A stretch of DNA of 27,555 bases, from positions 1 through 27,555 of the forward strand of contig CAYGJN010000021.1 of NCBI GenBank assembly GCA_964350135.1, written 5' to 3'. Source of the DNA: CAYGJN01 sp964350135 (GTDB lineage Bacteria > Bdellovibrionota > Bacteriovoracia > Bacteriovoracales > Bacteriovoracaceae). Both the position numbers and the translations under genes were made by a program. The notes below the pieces were generated by a model. The model worked only from the letters and a program-made list of their open reading frames with translations, was not told the origin of the DNA and did no database searches. Positions within the stretch are counted from its first letter, which is position 1, and each line of letters starts with the position of its first letter. Below, in pieces: positions 8,195 to 15,468 of the stretch.

Positions 8195-9627
8195 TGAGAC
8201 TCACAGCCTTGAATATCTTTAGGTTTAAAACAAAAATGAATATGATTATCATGCCCTTGGCAACGCTTAACTTTATGTAGCTCATTTTTTGGATGTTCTA
8301 AATCACAAGTTTCTGATGCATTCGTTAATAAATGTGAATCATTGAAAAAAATAGAGCTTCCATTATGTTTTTTTATATAATCGATAAGGTTCCCTGTTAA
8401 ATTTGAATCATAACCAGAAGTATCATACTTAATATGAGTTCCAATATGCTGATCGTCAGATCTCATTGGTCTAATATCAATACAAGTTCCATCATGATGA
8501 TGAAGATGTCCTAAAGGATCCTTGCCATTATCTTTAATCCCTGGTGTAAACCAAGATATATCCCCAACTTGAATAGTACAGCGCTCACTGCTATATCCTA
8601 AAGTATTTTGGCAGTAGTTGTTCCAGTTTTGCGACAATTTCATAAACTCACAGATTGTATCAGGATTTCCCCATGTATCTGAGTGAAGAGGATCTCCTCC
8701 TTTATAATGTGCATAAGTTTCATCATGTGAAATTGATACGACTTCTCTTGTCTCTGGATTAACAATAATAGAAGGAAGATTAACTAAACCCCATTCATTG
8801 TATTCAAAATCTTTATAACTAAAAGTTTCTTTATATAAATTATTCATGAGATCAATAAATGAGTTAATCTTTTTATATGCTGTCGCTTGATGATAATCAA
8901 GCTCCAAGCATTTGTTCATCTGCTCTTCAACTTGTACGATTTTATTATTTGATAGGATTTTATACAAATAATGTATTGTTGTATTCCCTGATAAATCCTT
9001 GCAAATATTAATTTTATATTTATTAGAACTCATAACAATAGATATAGCATCTCCTGAGTTAATTTTTAGCCCTTTATTACCACCAGTGAAATTAAATAAG
9101 TAAGTATCTTTTTTTAAAACTAGAATTGAATTATTATTTATCATTTCCAGACTAGATTTTGCTAAAAAGCCTTGATCTCCTTTGTTTTTTAGCAAATTGT
9201 TACTATCCAAATTGATAATATTATCTGTGCTTGAATATTTACTATCAAGAACTGTGATTTTAATCATATCAGTCGGCTTATATGAACTAAATGGCACAGT
9301 GTTTTCTCGATAAACAAGAGTACCTTTTTTTATAAACTTACCAGTTGGGTTTGCTGCTGAGTTAAAAACTATTTCAGTTAAGAGCACATCTTTGGTCCTA
9401 TTGGTGCTTGCCTTAATCGTAGATAGAATTGGAGTTGCTGGGGTAGTATGTGTTTTACCATCCTTATAGATTGTCTTTTCTTTAGACATGCCCATGAAGA
9501 AATTTTCATTTTCATTAATACTCGTATCTGTAATATAAAATGGAGCTTTGTCAGTATAAGAAGTTCTACACTCAAGCGCCATAGCAGTAATATTTAATAG
9601 AAACGATAGACAGATTATTTTAGTCAT
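8191..9627 (-). CDS. Secreted MepA-like LAS-type metallopeptidase
   Basis: About 478 residues from the ATG at 9627, which has a GAGG site 6 nt upstream. A longer in-frame start at 9666 lacks this and would prefix a poor leader. The N-terminus (MTKIICLSFLLNITAMALEC) is a signal peptide. Residues 20-300 are not recognised. The C-terminal part carries the LAS metallopeptidase signature of penicillin-insensitive murein endopeptidase MepA: HHDGTCID (H-x2-G-x3-D, His377 and Asp384) and GHDNHIHFCF (His462 and His464), compared with HxxGxxxD and GHDxHxH in MepA. MepA cuts D-Ala-mDAP and mDAP-mDAP cross-links. About eleven Cys suggest disulfides and an extracytoplasmic site. It overlaps the upstream L,D-transpeptidase gene by 8 nt, so the two are translationally coupled. 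Family assignment by motif is fairly firm; exact substrate is unknown. Confidence 0.8.
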   Translation of the reverse strand: MTKIICLSFLLNITAMALECRTSYTDKAPFYITDTSINENENFFMGMSKEKTIYKDGKTHTTPATPILSTIKASTNRTKDVLLTEIVFNSAANPTGKFIKKGTLVYRENTVPFSSYKPTDMIKITVLDSKYSSTDNIINLDSNNLLKNKGDQGFLAKSSLEMINNNSILVLKKDTYLFNFTGGNKGLKINSGDAISIVMSSNKYKINICKDLSGNTTIHYLYKILSNNKIVQVEEQMNKCLELDYHQATAYKKINSFIDLMNNLYKETFSYKDFEYNEWGLVNLPSIIVNPETREVVSISHDETYAHYKGGDPLHSDTWGNPDTICEFMKLSQNWNNYCQNTLGYSSERCTIQVGDISWFTPGIKDNGKDPLGHLHHHDGTCIDIRPMRSDDQHIGTHIKYDTSGYDSNLTGNLIDYIKKHNGSSIFFNDSHLLTNASETCDLEHPKNELHKVKRCQGHDNHIHFCFKPKDIQGCESH

Positions 9628-10708
9628 CAACAACCTCAAATAACCTATTATGATAGTCATTTTCAAGTTTATCTAAAATTTTAACAAGTTCAAAGGGATG
9701 TATCTTTTTAGTAGTTATTGCTGTTAGATTTAGTTCATCAAGGCCTTTCTCCGGAAACTCATGTGATCCAAAGTTTTTTACAATTTTAATAGAGTTATTA
9801 CTTTTTGGCATTGGATGATCGAGCTCATTGTCATTAAGTCTTGGTAATATACTGGCCCTCACCATTGTATTTCTATATTTTTGTGTATGCATAGTGATTC
9901 TAAAGAGAGCATCAAGATCCTGAGCACGTAATCTCATGCAGCCATGAGAGTCAAATCCTCTTCTAAAGATTCTATTTTGTTGAATATGAAAACCTATTGT
10001 TGACCAACCCATGAATTCGGACTTATTTGTTCTAAATCTTATAAATGGTTTGTTTTGATAATAAGTTTGATCATCTCTATGGGCCCAACTTACTTGATTT
10101 AAATCTGTATCAATTTGTTGATCAATATAGATAGGAGTCATACTCTTATAAACACCAATTCTTGAAATTCCTAGATCTAGTGCACCCACGCCAACTGGTA
10201 ATACAAATTTAAGTTCATTTCTAATTGTGTCTTGAATAATTGTTCTTCTGTTTCTTAATCCAACTTTGATTTCAAATCTAGTATCAGATAAATCTATTAT
10301 TTCTCTGTCTTTAATTTGAAAATCGATAGTAGAAGCATTTCTATTATAAGAAATTTCTAGAATATGTATCTCGTGACGATTATCAATATCAGCAGAATCA
10401 AACTTTGCTGCCTTTCTTCCATTCCATTTTGAAGCATCAACTGTATTACCTAGGGCATATTCAACAATGCTAGCAATTTTAATCTGAACTTCACCATTTG
10501 CTTGAGTGATAGGGGATTCAATTAAAAAATTTAAATGAGATTTAGCATCATAGGTTCCAAAATAAAAATTAGGAAAACGTGAAATTCTTTTATCAAGTAA
10601 CTCTGCCTCAGAGAAAGTACTTGGTGCATATTCACCCAGGTCTGAAAGCCTAACTCCTACTGTGGCAAAGAGTGAAAAGCTTATGCTAAATAATAGAAAA
10701 GATCTCAT
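9620..10708 (-). CDS. Secreted L,D-transpeptidase (YkuD domain)
   Basis: A periplasmic cysteine enzyme that would form 3-3 (mDAP-mDAP) peptidoglycan cross-links or attach ligands to mDAP. The 362 residues start at the ATG at 10708, preceded by GGGTGA. The signal peptide is residues 1-17 (RSFLLFSISFSLFATVG). A region of no clear family occupies about 20-165. The YkuD domain follows: LPVGVGALD, SMTPIYI, then GFHIQQN (His241) and the catalytic signature DSHGCMRLRAQD with Cys257. The known pattern S-H-G-C-[IV]-R has Met in place of Ile/Val, a mild change. About 95 residues follow the signature, longer than usual. The gene overlaps the MepA-like gene by 8 nt. Bdellovibrio relatives use L,D-transpeptidases to stiffen the prey wall, so a prey-wall role is plausible (inference). 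Confidence 0.88.
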   Translation of the reverse strand: MRSFLLFSISFSLFATVGVRLSDLGEYAPSTFSEAELLDKRISRFPNFYFGTYDAKSHLNFLIESPITQANGEVQIKIASIVEYALGNTVDASKWNGRKAAKFDSADIDNRHEIHILEISYNRNASTIDFQIKDREIIDLSDTRFEIKVGLRNRRTIIQDTIRNELKFVLPVGVGALDLGISRIGVYKSMTPIYIDQQIDTDLNQVSWAHRDDQTYYQNKPFIRFRTNKSEFMGWSTIGFHIQQNRIFRRGFDSHGCMRLRAQDLDALFRITMHTQKYRNTMVRASILPRLNDNELDHPMPKSNNSIKIVKNFGSHEFPEKGLDELNLTAITTKKIHPFELVKILDKLENDYHNRLFEVVDD

Positions 10709-10921
10709 GATTCACCCGTATCTATAATTTTATATAGTTATATATGTAGCAATTTAAATGCCATAATAATGATTGGATTTAATTCCTTAATATAGGAAAA
10801 GCTCGTAATATCAGCATCTTAGAGTGCTCTATTTGTCCTGGATTTAAGCACTGTCTAAAAATTTGTCATACAAATAATACCTTTATAGATAGGCTTTCTT
10901 TTTTTTGATTCTACATTTTTT

Positions 10922-10927
10922 TATAAT
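10922..10927 (+). promoter_or_regulatory. Possible -10 element for the small secreted ORF
   Basis: A consensus TATAAT lies about 37 nt before the proposed start at 10959. The matching -35 region is only a T-run (around 10899-10904) and is not convincing. The spacing leaves a leader of about 25 nt that contains AAGGA at 10948-10952. Confidence 0.3.
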
Positions 10928-10958
10928 TTAATAAGCATTTTTAGAATAAGGATAGATT

Positions 10959-11183
10959 ATTAAATTTGCTTTGCTGTTTTCCATTGTTTTCCTACAATTT
11001 TCTTATGCCATAGAAACAATTCTACAGTATCCATTTATCATAATTATATTCCTGGGCGGTAATCAGCATAGACCTGTCCAAATGGCCAAAAACACGGCAT
11101 TAACAAGAGATCAACAGCTAGTTAGTGCCTTTGTTAATGATAATCAAAACCCTCTCTTAAAAGGCAAATTAAAACCCTTCTAG
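10959..11183 (+). CDS. Small secreted protein, probable AUU start
   Basis: A 74-codon frame ending at TAG 11181-11183. The ribosome binding site AAGGA (10948-10952) sits 6 nt before an ATT at 10959. The first conventional start, TTG at 10971, is 18 nt away and has no binding site. No ATG or GTG exists between the in-frame stop (TAG at 10953) and 10971. Starting at the ATT gives a normal signal peptide with a Lys (IKFALLFSIVFLQFSYA). The rest has a second hydrophobic run (FIIIIFLGG) and a polar tail ending PLLKGKLKPF. The stop is shared with the convergent gene in CTAG (11180-11183), the same tight junction style as real gene pairs here. I do not recognise the family. Confidence is moderate because the gene is short and the start unusual. 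Confidence 0.42.
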   Translation: MKFALLFSIVFLQFSYAIETILQYPFIIIIFLGGNQHRPVQMAKNTALTRDQQLVSAFVNDNQNPLLKGKLKPF

Positions 11184-13741
11184 AGTCCTTTTTCTGGAGC
11201 TTTACATTTTGTACTAAAAAGAACTGTTAAAAATTTTTTTTCTGAATAAGGATAAAAGACAGCTTTTGATTTTAACTGCTCTGAGTAGTTTTCACTAAAG
11301 ACTCGATCCATTTGACTTTTGTCTGGTATAACAATCTGGCCAACACAATCTAGATTTGCAAGCTTATCAAGCATTTCAGCTTCTTCAATTTTTTCAATAG
11401 GACAGCGTCCACCAGTGTTCGCTAAACAATCAACTGCATATAATTGTTTTTTCAACTCAGTCTCTAATGTTTTTGTAGTATATTGACATAAAAAACTAGT
11501 ATCAAAATCATTTTCTATAAAACTGCAAGAGCTCCATGCGACACTAGGCTTATTTTTATCTTTGCAGCTCTCAATGGTTTTACAATTGTTTCCTATTTGC
11601 TTAATGAGACTAGATATTGCATTGCCAGCTTCAGATTTGAATAAGTCTTGTGAATCAATATTGTTCATTTTATTATAGAGTCTTGTTAAATACTGTAAGT
11701 TGGATTGGTCTAAAGAACTGCAAGAGAGTAATGTGTTTAGGAAAACTTTTTTGATAGGTTTTTTCTCATGTGATATTAGCTTTGAGATATCTTCTTTCAC
11801 ATCATAATTCGAAACTTTTATATCTTTTATTTCTTCTAATATTTCTTTTGTTATATTAGTTAACGTGAAAAGGGATTGAATGATTTTTTCTAATTTAGCA
11901 TAATCCATATTGTTACTCAGTATAGGGTTTTGTGTGTTCTTAAGATCATCAACCCAGAGGAATAAATCTCGGTATGGGTTGTTTGTATCACTCCAGACCG
12001 TTACTTCTTTACCGTGAGTAGAAATACTGCTCATTAAGTATCTTTTAGTGTGCTCAATATGATGTAGAAGATCTTTTCTCTCTGAATTGCTTAGGGGTGT
12101 TTTTAATAATATAGTATTGTTGATATTTTTAAAAACTTTAGTTTCACGAAGAATTCGTCTTCTCTCTCTCGCAATTCCTGCAATGCTCATTAATCCATCA
12201 GCTTGAGTAAAATAAAGAAGATCTTTTACTTGTATTTCTGAGGAAACACTGCAACTCTCGCTAACTTTAAAACATGACTCAAGCTCATCAACCCAAGTGA
12301 AAAGGTCATTCCATGGGTTAAGTTTACTATCCCAATTGTTGTATATCAGATCATCAATAAACCCAAAATCTAATAGATTCTTTTTCTTATTTTCTACATA
12401 TGATTTAAGCTTGGAAAATTTATTCTTTGGAAAATATTCATGTTGCAAACTTTGAACTCTTACTTTATCTCCCGTTAATCTTACACTTTTATTATTTGTA
12501 TCATAAGTATATAGGCCTGTTTTTCTTATGTCTGCAATACAGCTCATTAATGATGTATTAGAGCTTGCTGGTTCACTGCAATAGATCTTGTCTATTGATC
12601 GCTTAACCGCTTCCTCAGAGGTCAGTTGAATATGGCTTGAATTTATTTGTAGCTTGTAAGTTGGAGCCCATAATAAGTCTCCTTTTTCAGTTTCAATATA
12701 CGACCAAGATTTTAAGTCGCATCCTATTTGAAACGAGAGTGTCTTATAGCTGCCAGATATCTTTTTAGAACGATAAAGATCAGCTGTATTCGTGCTATTG
12801 ATATGGTCCGAACACTCAGTCCCTGGCCTATTATAAGCATTTATATTTGTATTAAGAGTTGATTTACGATTCGCAAATGCTGGCTCTGTTTCAGAGAAAT
12901 TTATATATTTGCTTGTTAGTTCTATTTTTTCATTGTCTTTAAGACCAATTGTATCTCGAATTTCATTATAGTATTTATTAACAAAAAAACCGAAATAGTT
13001 TAGCTCAGGTTGTCTAGCCTCTTTTAATGCCCTTTTGGCCCTCGCTTTAGGTTGTCCAATATTGTATAAGGTACATTGCAAATCAGGACGCGATCTAATA
13101 TCAAAACCAAATTCTTGATAGCGGTCAATAGCATCTTGTAATATGCCTGCTGCATAGATCATAGATCTTCTAGGTGAATCTTGAATAATATCACCTAACT
13201 TTGACTCATTATAATGTTTAGTTCTTCCCTCAATCTTTGCTACATAAGGCTCAGCTGGTATAGCAGCTTTAATATTAATTTGTCCTAATCCTAGTGAAAC
13301 AGTATTAGCTGATTTTCCAAATACAGTAGCTGCTATGGAAAACATTGTTTCACTATTACGTCTAAGCCATTCTTGCGCTCTATCAGTTCTTTGAACATTC
13401 ATTGTATTTTCTGCTAAAATACAGGCCGCAATAGTTGTAGGCTCAACTCCTGGAAAATAAGATGCAATTTTAATTAATTCTTTTTTTTTGGTCTTCATAG
13501 TTTCAAGAATAGTTTTATTTATCTTTCTAATACTGCCATCTGAGCTATTATAGGCAAGCTTCGAACTAAAGCGATCACCATGAATATTATCATTATAGTA
13601 AACCTCTGGAAGAACAGGAACGTTGATTTTGTACTCTGTTGAAAATATATCTTCAATGGGACTTTCAATTTTTGTAGAGTCCTGTGAATAGCAAAAGAAA
13701 GAGAAAAATGATGAATAAAGGATGATTGTTATATTTTTCAT
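11180..13741 (-). CDS. Large secreted lytic-transglycosylase-like protein
   Basis: 853 residues from the ATG at 13741, which overlaps the upstream stop (TGATG). A TTG one codon earlier is also in frame. A signal peptide (residues 1-19, NITIILYSSFFSFFCYS) precedes a domain at about 95-270 with lysozyme/SLT-like marks: CILAENTMN with a candidate catalytic Glu at about 111, SLGLGQINIKAA at about 150-160 and LYNIG at about 226. These match the E, GLxQ and YN motifs of lytic transglycosylases, which cut the glycan strand to anhydro-muropeptides. It may belong to the DUF1402-like branch. The remaining 580 residues are not recognised. They contain two related segments at about 467-488 and 581-600 (pattern NP-aromatic-x-DLFxWVDxL) and many Cys. 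The 100-200-residue-longer-than-usual tail suggests binding or delivery modules. Confidence 0.75.
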   Translation of the reverse strand: MKNITIILYSSFFSFFCYSQDSTKIESPIEDIFSTEYKINVPVLPEVYYNDNIHGDRFSSKLAYNSSDGSIRKINKTILETMKTKKKELIKIASYFPGVEPTTIAACILAENTMNVQRTDRAQEWLRRNSETMFSIAATVFGKSANTVSLGLGQINIKAAIPAEPYVAKIEGRTKHYNESKLGDIIQDSPRRSMIYAAGILQDAIDRYQEFGFDIRSRPDLQCTLYNIGQPKARAKRALKEARQPELNYFGFFVNKYYNEIRDTIGLKDNEKIELTSKYINFSETEPAFANRKSTLNTNINAYNRPGTECSDHINSTNTADLYRSKKISGSYKTLSFQIGCDLKSWSYIETEKGDLLWAPTYKLQINSSHIQLTSEEAVKRSIDKIYCSEPASSNTSLMSCIADIRKTGLYTYDTNNKSVRLTGDKVRVQSLQHEYFPKNKFSKLKSYVENKKKNLLDFGFIDDLIYNNWDSKLNPWNDLFTWVDELESCFKVSESCSVSSEIQVKDLLYFTQADGLMSIAGIARERRRILRETKVFKNINNTILLKTPLSNSERKDLLHHIEHTKRYLMSSISTHGKEVTVWSDTNNPYRDLFLWVDDLKNTQNPILSNNMDYAKLEKIIQSLFTLTNITKEILEEIKDIKVSNYDVKEDISKLISHEKKPIKKVFLNTLLSCSSLDQSNLQYLTRLYNKMNNIDSQDLFKSEAGNAISSLIKQIGNNCKTIESCKDKNKPSVAWSSCSFIENDFDTSFLCQYTTKTLETELKKQLYAVDCLANTGGRCPIEKIEEAEMLDKLANLDCVGQIVIPDKSQMDRVFSENYSEQLKSKAVFYPYSEKKFLTVLFSTKCKAPEKGL

Positions 13742-14172
13742 CAAGGTGATTTTTTCTTTGAAGATTTAATATACAGGTCACATATTTGTTTTTTAGCTTT
13801 TTTTAGGGGATATGTTTTAACCCTTTTTGGAAATTTTTCCATAGCTGCAATAATATTAATTGTTTGATTAGTTGCAAGTATGCCCATGTTTTCAAAATAG
13901 CCCTTTAGTTCATCATGAGTTTCAGTAGTATTAAGATAATGAAGTAAAGGCATGAGTATGCTATGTTTTGGATTTTCAAACATCTCATAGAGCATATACT
14001 CAGTGAGCTTGTCTCTTTGAGTCTCTTTAAAAATTTTGTATAGATTTTCTCTTGTTTGCAGTTTTCTATCAAAAGGCCATGGGCTTGCTTTGCATTTTGA
14101 AATGCTCTCCATTGAAAAAAGATTATGGGGACCCACTAAAAATAAGAATATTATTAGTATATTTGTCTTCAA
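13741..14172 (-). CDS. Small secreted protein coupled to the transglycosylase-like gene
   Basis: The frame extends upstream to a TTG at 14187, but that codon abuts its only nearby binding site. The TTG at 14172 has AGAGG with a 5-nt spacer and gives a clean signal peptide (KTNILIIFLFLVGPHNLFS), so I place the start there. The product has 143 residues. The mature part is helical and basic, with two Cys (SKCKASPWPFDR near the start, KKQICDLY near the end) that could pair. The C-terminus is Lys/Ser-rich. I recognise no family. The stop overlaps the next start by 1 nt (TGATG), so it is co-translated with the transglycosylase-like protein. A partner, inhibitor or chaperone role is possible but is only inference. 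Confidence 0.7.
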   Translation of the reverse strand: MKTNILIIFLFLVGPHNLFSMESISKCKASPWPFDRKLQTRENLYKIFKETQRDKLTEYMLYEMFENPKHSILMPLLHYLNTTETHDELKGYFENMGILATNQTINIIAAMEKFPKRVKTYPLKKAKKQICDLYIKSSKKKSP

Positions 14173-14311
14173 AATCACCTCTTTCAACCTCTTTATTTAT
14201 CGGTTAGTGGAGGGGATATACTTAGAGGTTGACCTTTCTCGTTTGTCATTGTGGTATACTTAAATTGCTTTTTAAGACTTGCTAAAAATGAAGTGGGCAG
14301 GGGGAAGGTTT

Positions 14312-15088
14312 TTAGTAAATAAGCTTTAAAAACATCTCTGTAAGTGCATTCCTAAGTTTTGAAGTATCAGCATTTAAAGACTTTTGTACTTCATTCATAT
14401 AAAGCGCTCTGTTAATTTCAATTTGAATATTATCTAAATCAAAATTACCAAAATGCTGTGTGATATATCCGCCAATATAGGGATCATTTATAGTTGTATT
14501 ACCAAAGTTGGAGAGGTCTTTTTGGACTTGGTTAATAAATGAGGGTTTACAGGTTTTGCCATTATAATCACTTAGACAAAAACTAGGTCGCTCTATTTTT
14601 TGATTTGGGTTTTGTTTGAGATGATAATCTGTGGCCTTACTTGGCATGCTATGAAGATCGATAAAAAAACTATTTTTATCTTCCAGATGGACAAGGGCAC
14701 TTGTAATGGTCTCAAAATAAGGGATATAGTATTTAGCAATAAGCTTTTTAACTAGTTGATCACTTGGTTCAGTTTCAACTAGTTTTTGCCCATGGGAGTT
14801 TTTCTTCCAATTTAAAACTGCAATATCTTGCGCTCGATTTAAATCAATACAGGCCCTGTGAATATGAGATTTAATAATCATATAGCCAGCAGCTCGCAAA
14901 GCCTCTATATCAATGAGTTGATGAACAAAATAATCGACGTCTTGGCCAATGGCCGCTTCATCATCAACTAAAAATTCTTTGAACTCAAAAGGTATTTCAA
15001 CCCCAGAATGTGGAATTGATATAATGGCCTTCAAAGGTCCTAAAGGTGAGTAGAGATCAAAAACAGGACCATGGGCTTGATTATTCAT
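14312..15088 (-). CDS. N-formylglutamate amidohydrolase family protein
   Basis: 258 residues, no signal peptide. The sequence follows the N-formylglutamate amidohydrolase (HutG2-type) family in order: IISIPHSGVEIP, QDVDYFVHQLID, CIDLNRAQD, YYIPYFETI, FIDLHSMPSKATD, NDPYIGGYITQHFG and IQIEINRALYM. The His, Asp and Glu residues in these segments are the expected metal ligands of this zinc-dependent, carboxypeptidase-like fold. The classical reaction releases formate from N-formyl-L-glutamate in histidine breakdown. No hut genes are here, so the true substrate may be another acylated amino acid or amide. The start (ATG at 15088) overlaps the end of the SH3-like gene by 8 nt, so the two form an operon. 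The family is secure, the substrate is not. Confidence 0.88.
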   Translation of the reverse strand: MNNQAHGPVFDLYSPLGPLKAIISIPHSGVEIPFEFKEFLVDDEAAIGQDVDYFVHQLIDIEALRAAGYMIIKSHIHRACIDLNRAQDIAVLNWKKNSHGQKLVETEPSDQLVKKLIAKYYIPYFETITSALVHLEDKNSFFIDLHSMPSKATDYHLKQNPNQKIERPSFCLSDYNGKTCKPSFINQVQKDLSNFGNTTINDPYIGGYITQHFGNFDLDNIQIEINRALYMNEVQKSLNADTSKLRNALTEMFLKLIY

Positions 15089-15380
15089 TGGTGCCTAAGA
15101 CCTTGTTTTTGTAGGCTTCTATATCAGTAGTATCTTGCTCTAGGGTGAGATCATCACGTTTAATATAGGCCATTTTCCCTGAAACTATGATTCTTAAAAG
15201 CTTTCCGCCTTTTAGGGGTTTTTTGCCAACAGTAAGTTTTCTGCCTCTTTTAGCATAGCCTAGAGCACTAGACATATTCTGATCTGCATAGATAACGGCC
15301 TTATCTCTCTTAACCACTGCAAATTGAGCGGCAAGGACTGGGGTAAGAGTAAAAAGCGTTAAAATTAAATACTTTAGCAT
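15081..15380 (-). CDS. Small secreted SH3-like domain protein
   Basis: 99 residues: a signal peptide (residues 1-17, LKYLILTLFTLTPVLAA), then a short beta-rich domain of bacterial SH3 type (FAVVKRDKAVIYAD, LGYAKRGRKLTVG, LLRIIVSGKMAYIKRDDL), and a polar tail. Bacterial SH3 domains often bind peptidoglycan or other envelope ligands. There is no Shine-Dalgarno site before the ATG at 15380. A good promoter ends so that transcription would start at the A of the ATG (see the promoter at 15387-15415), so the message may be leaderless. It is translationally coupled to the downstream amidohydrolase gene by an 8-nt overlap. The domain call comes from pattern and length only. Confidence 0.75.
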   Translation of the reverse strand: MLKYLILTLFTLTPVLAAQFAVVKRDKAVIYADQNMSSALGYAKRGRKLTVGKKPLKGGKLLRIIVSGKMAYIKRDDLTLEQDTTDIEAYKNKVLGTNE

Positions 15381-15386
15381 CTATCT

Positions 15387-15415
15387 ATTATCTAAATTTT
15401 TTACATAAAGAGCAA
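15387..15415 (-). promoter_or_regulatory. Promoter of the SH3-like/amidohydrolase operon, leaderless
   Basis: On the minus strand TTGCTC (15415-15410) is followed after 17 nt by GATAAT (15392-15387). A start 7 nt after the -10 falls on 15380, the A of the ATG. No ribosome binding site exists in the short gap (agatag). Confidence 0.5.
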
Positions 15416-15422
15416 GGGGAGC

Positions 15423-15451
15423 TTGAGTCTAAGAGCAGACCAAGTTAGAGT
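15423..15451 (+). promoter_or_regulatory. Promoter of gsk
   Basis: TTGAGT at 15423-15428, a 17-nt spacer, then TAGAGT at 15446-15451. The predicted transcript start near 15458 leaves a leader of about 11 nt containing GGGTGA just before the gsk ATG. It is back-to-back with the minus-strand promoter at 15387-15415; the two -35 boxes are 7 nt apart. Confidence 0.42.
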
Positions 15452-15468
15452 GCTTTTCTAGGGTGATT

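Noticed and set aside
10823..10852. Inverted repeat AGTGCT...AGCACT
   Set aside because: A 6-bp stem with an 18-nt loop is expected by chance in AT-rich spacer DNA.
14229..14260. Plus-strand TTGACC and extended -10 TGGTATACT
   Set aside because: The spacer is 20 nt, and only a 13-codon frame (from 14288) follows before the convergent gene. Without RNA data a small RNA cannot be claimed.
14036..14263. Plus-strand 75-codon frame
   Set aside because: It is mostly antisense to the secreted-protein gene, has no binding site or signal peptide, and its composition is not protein-like.
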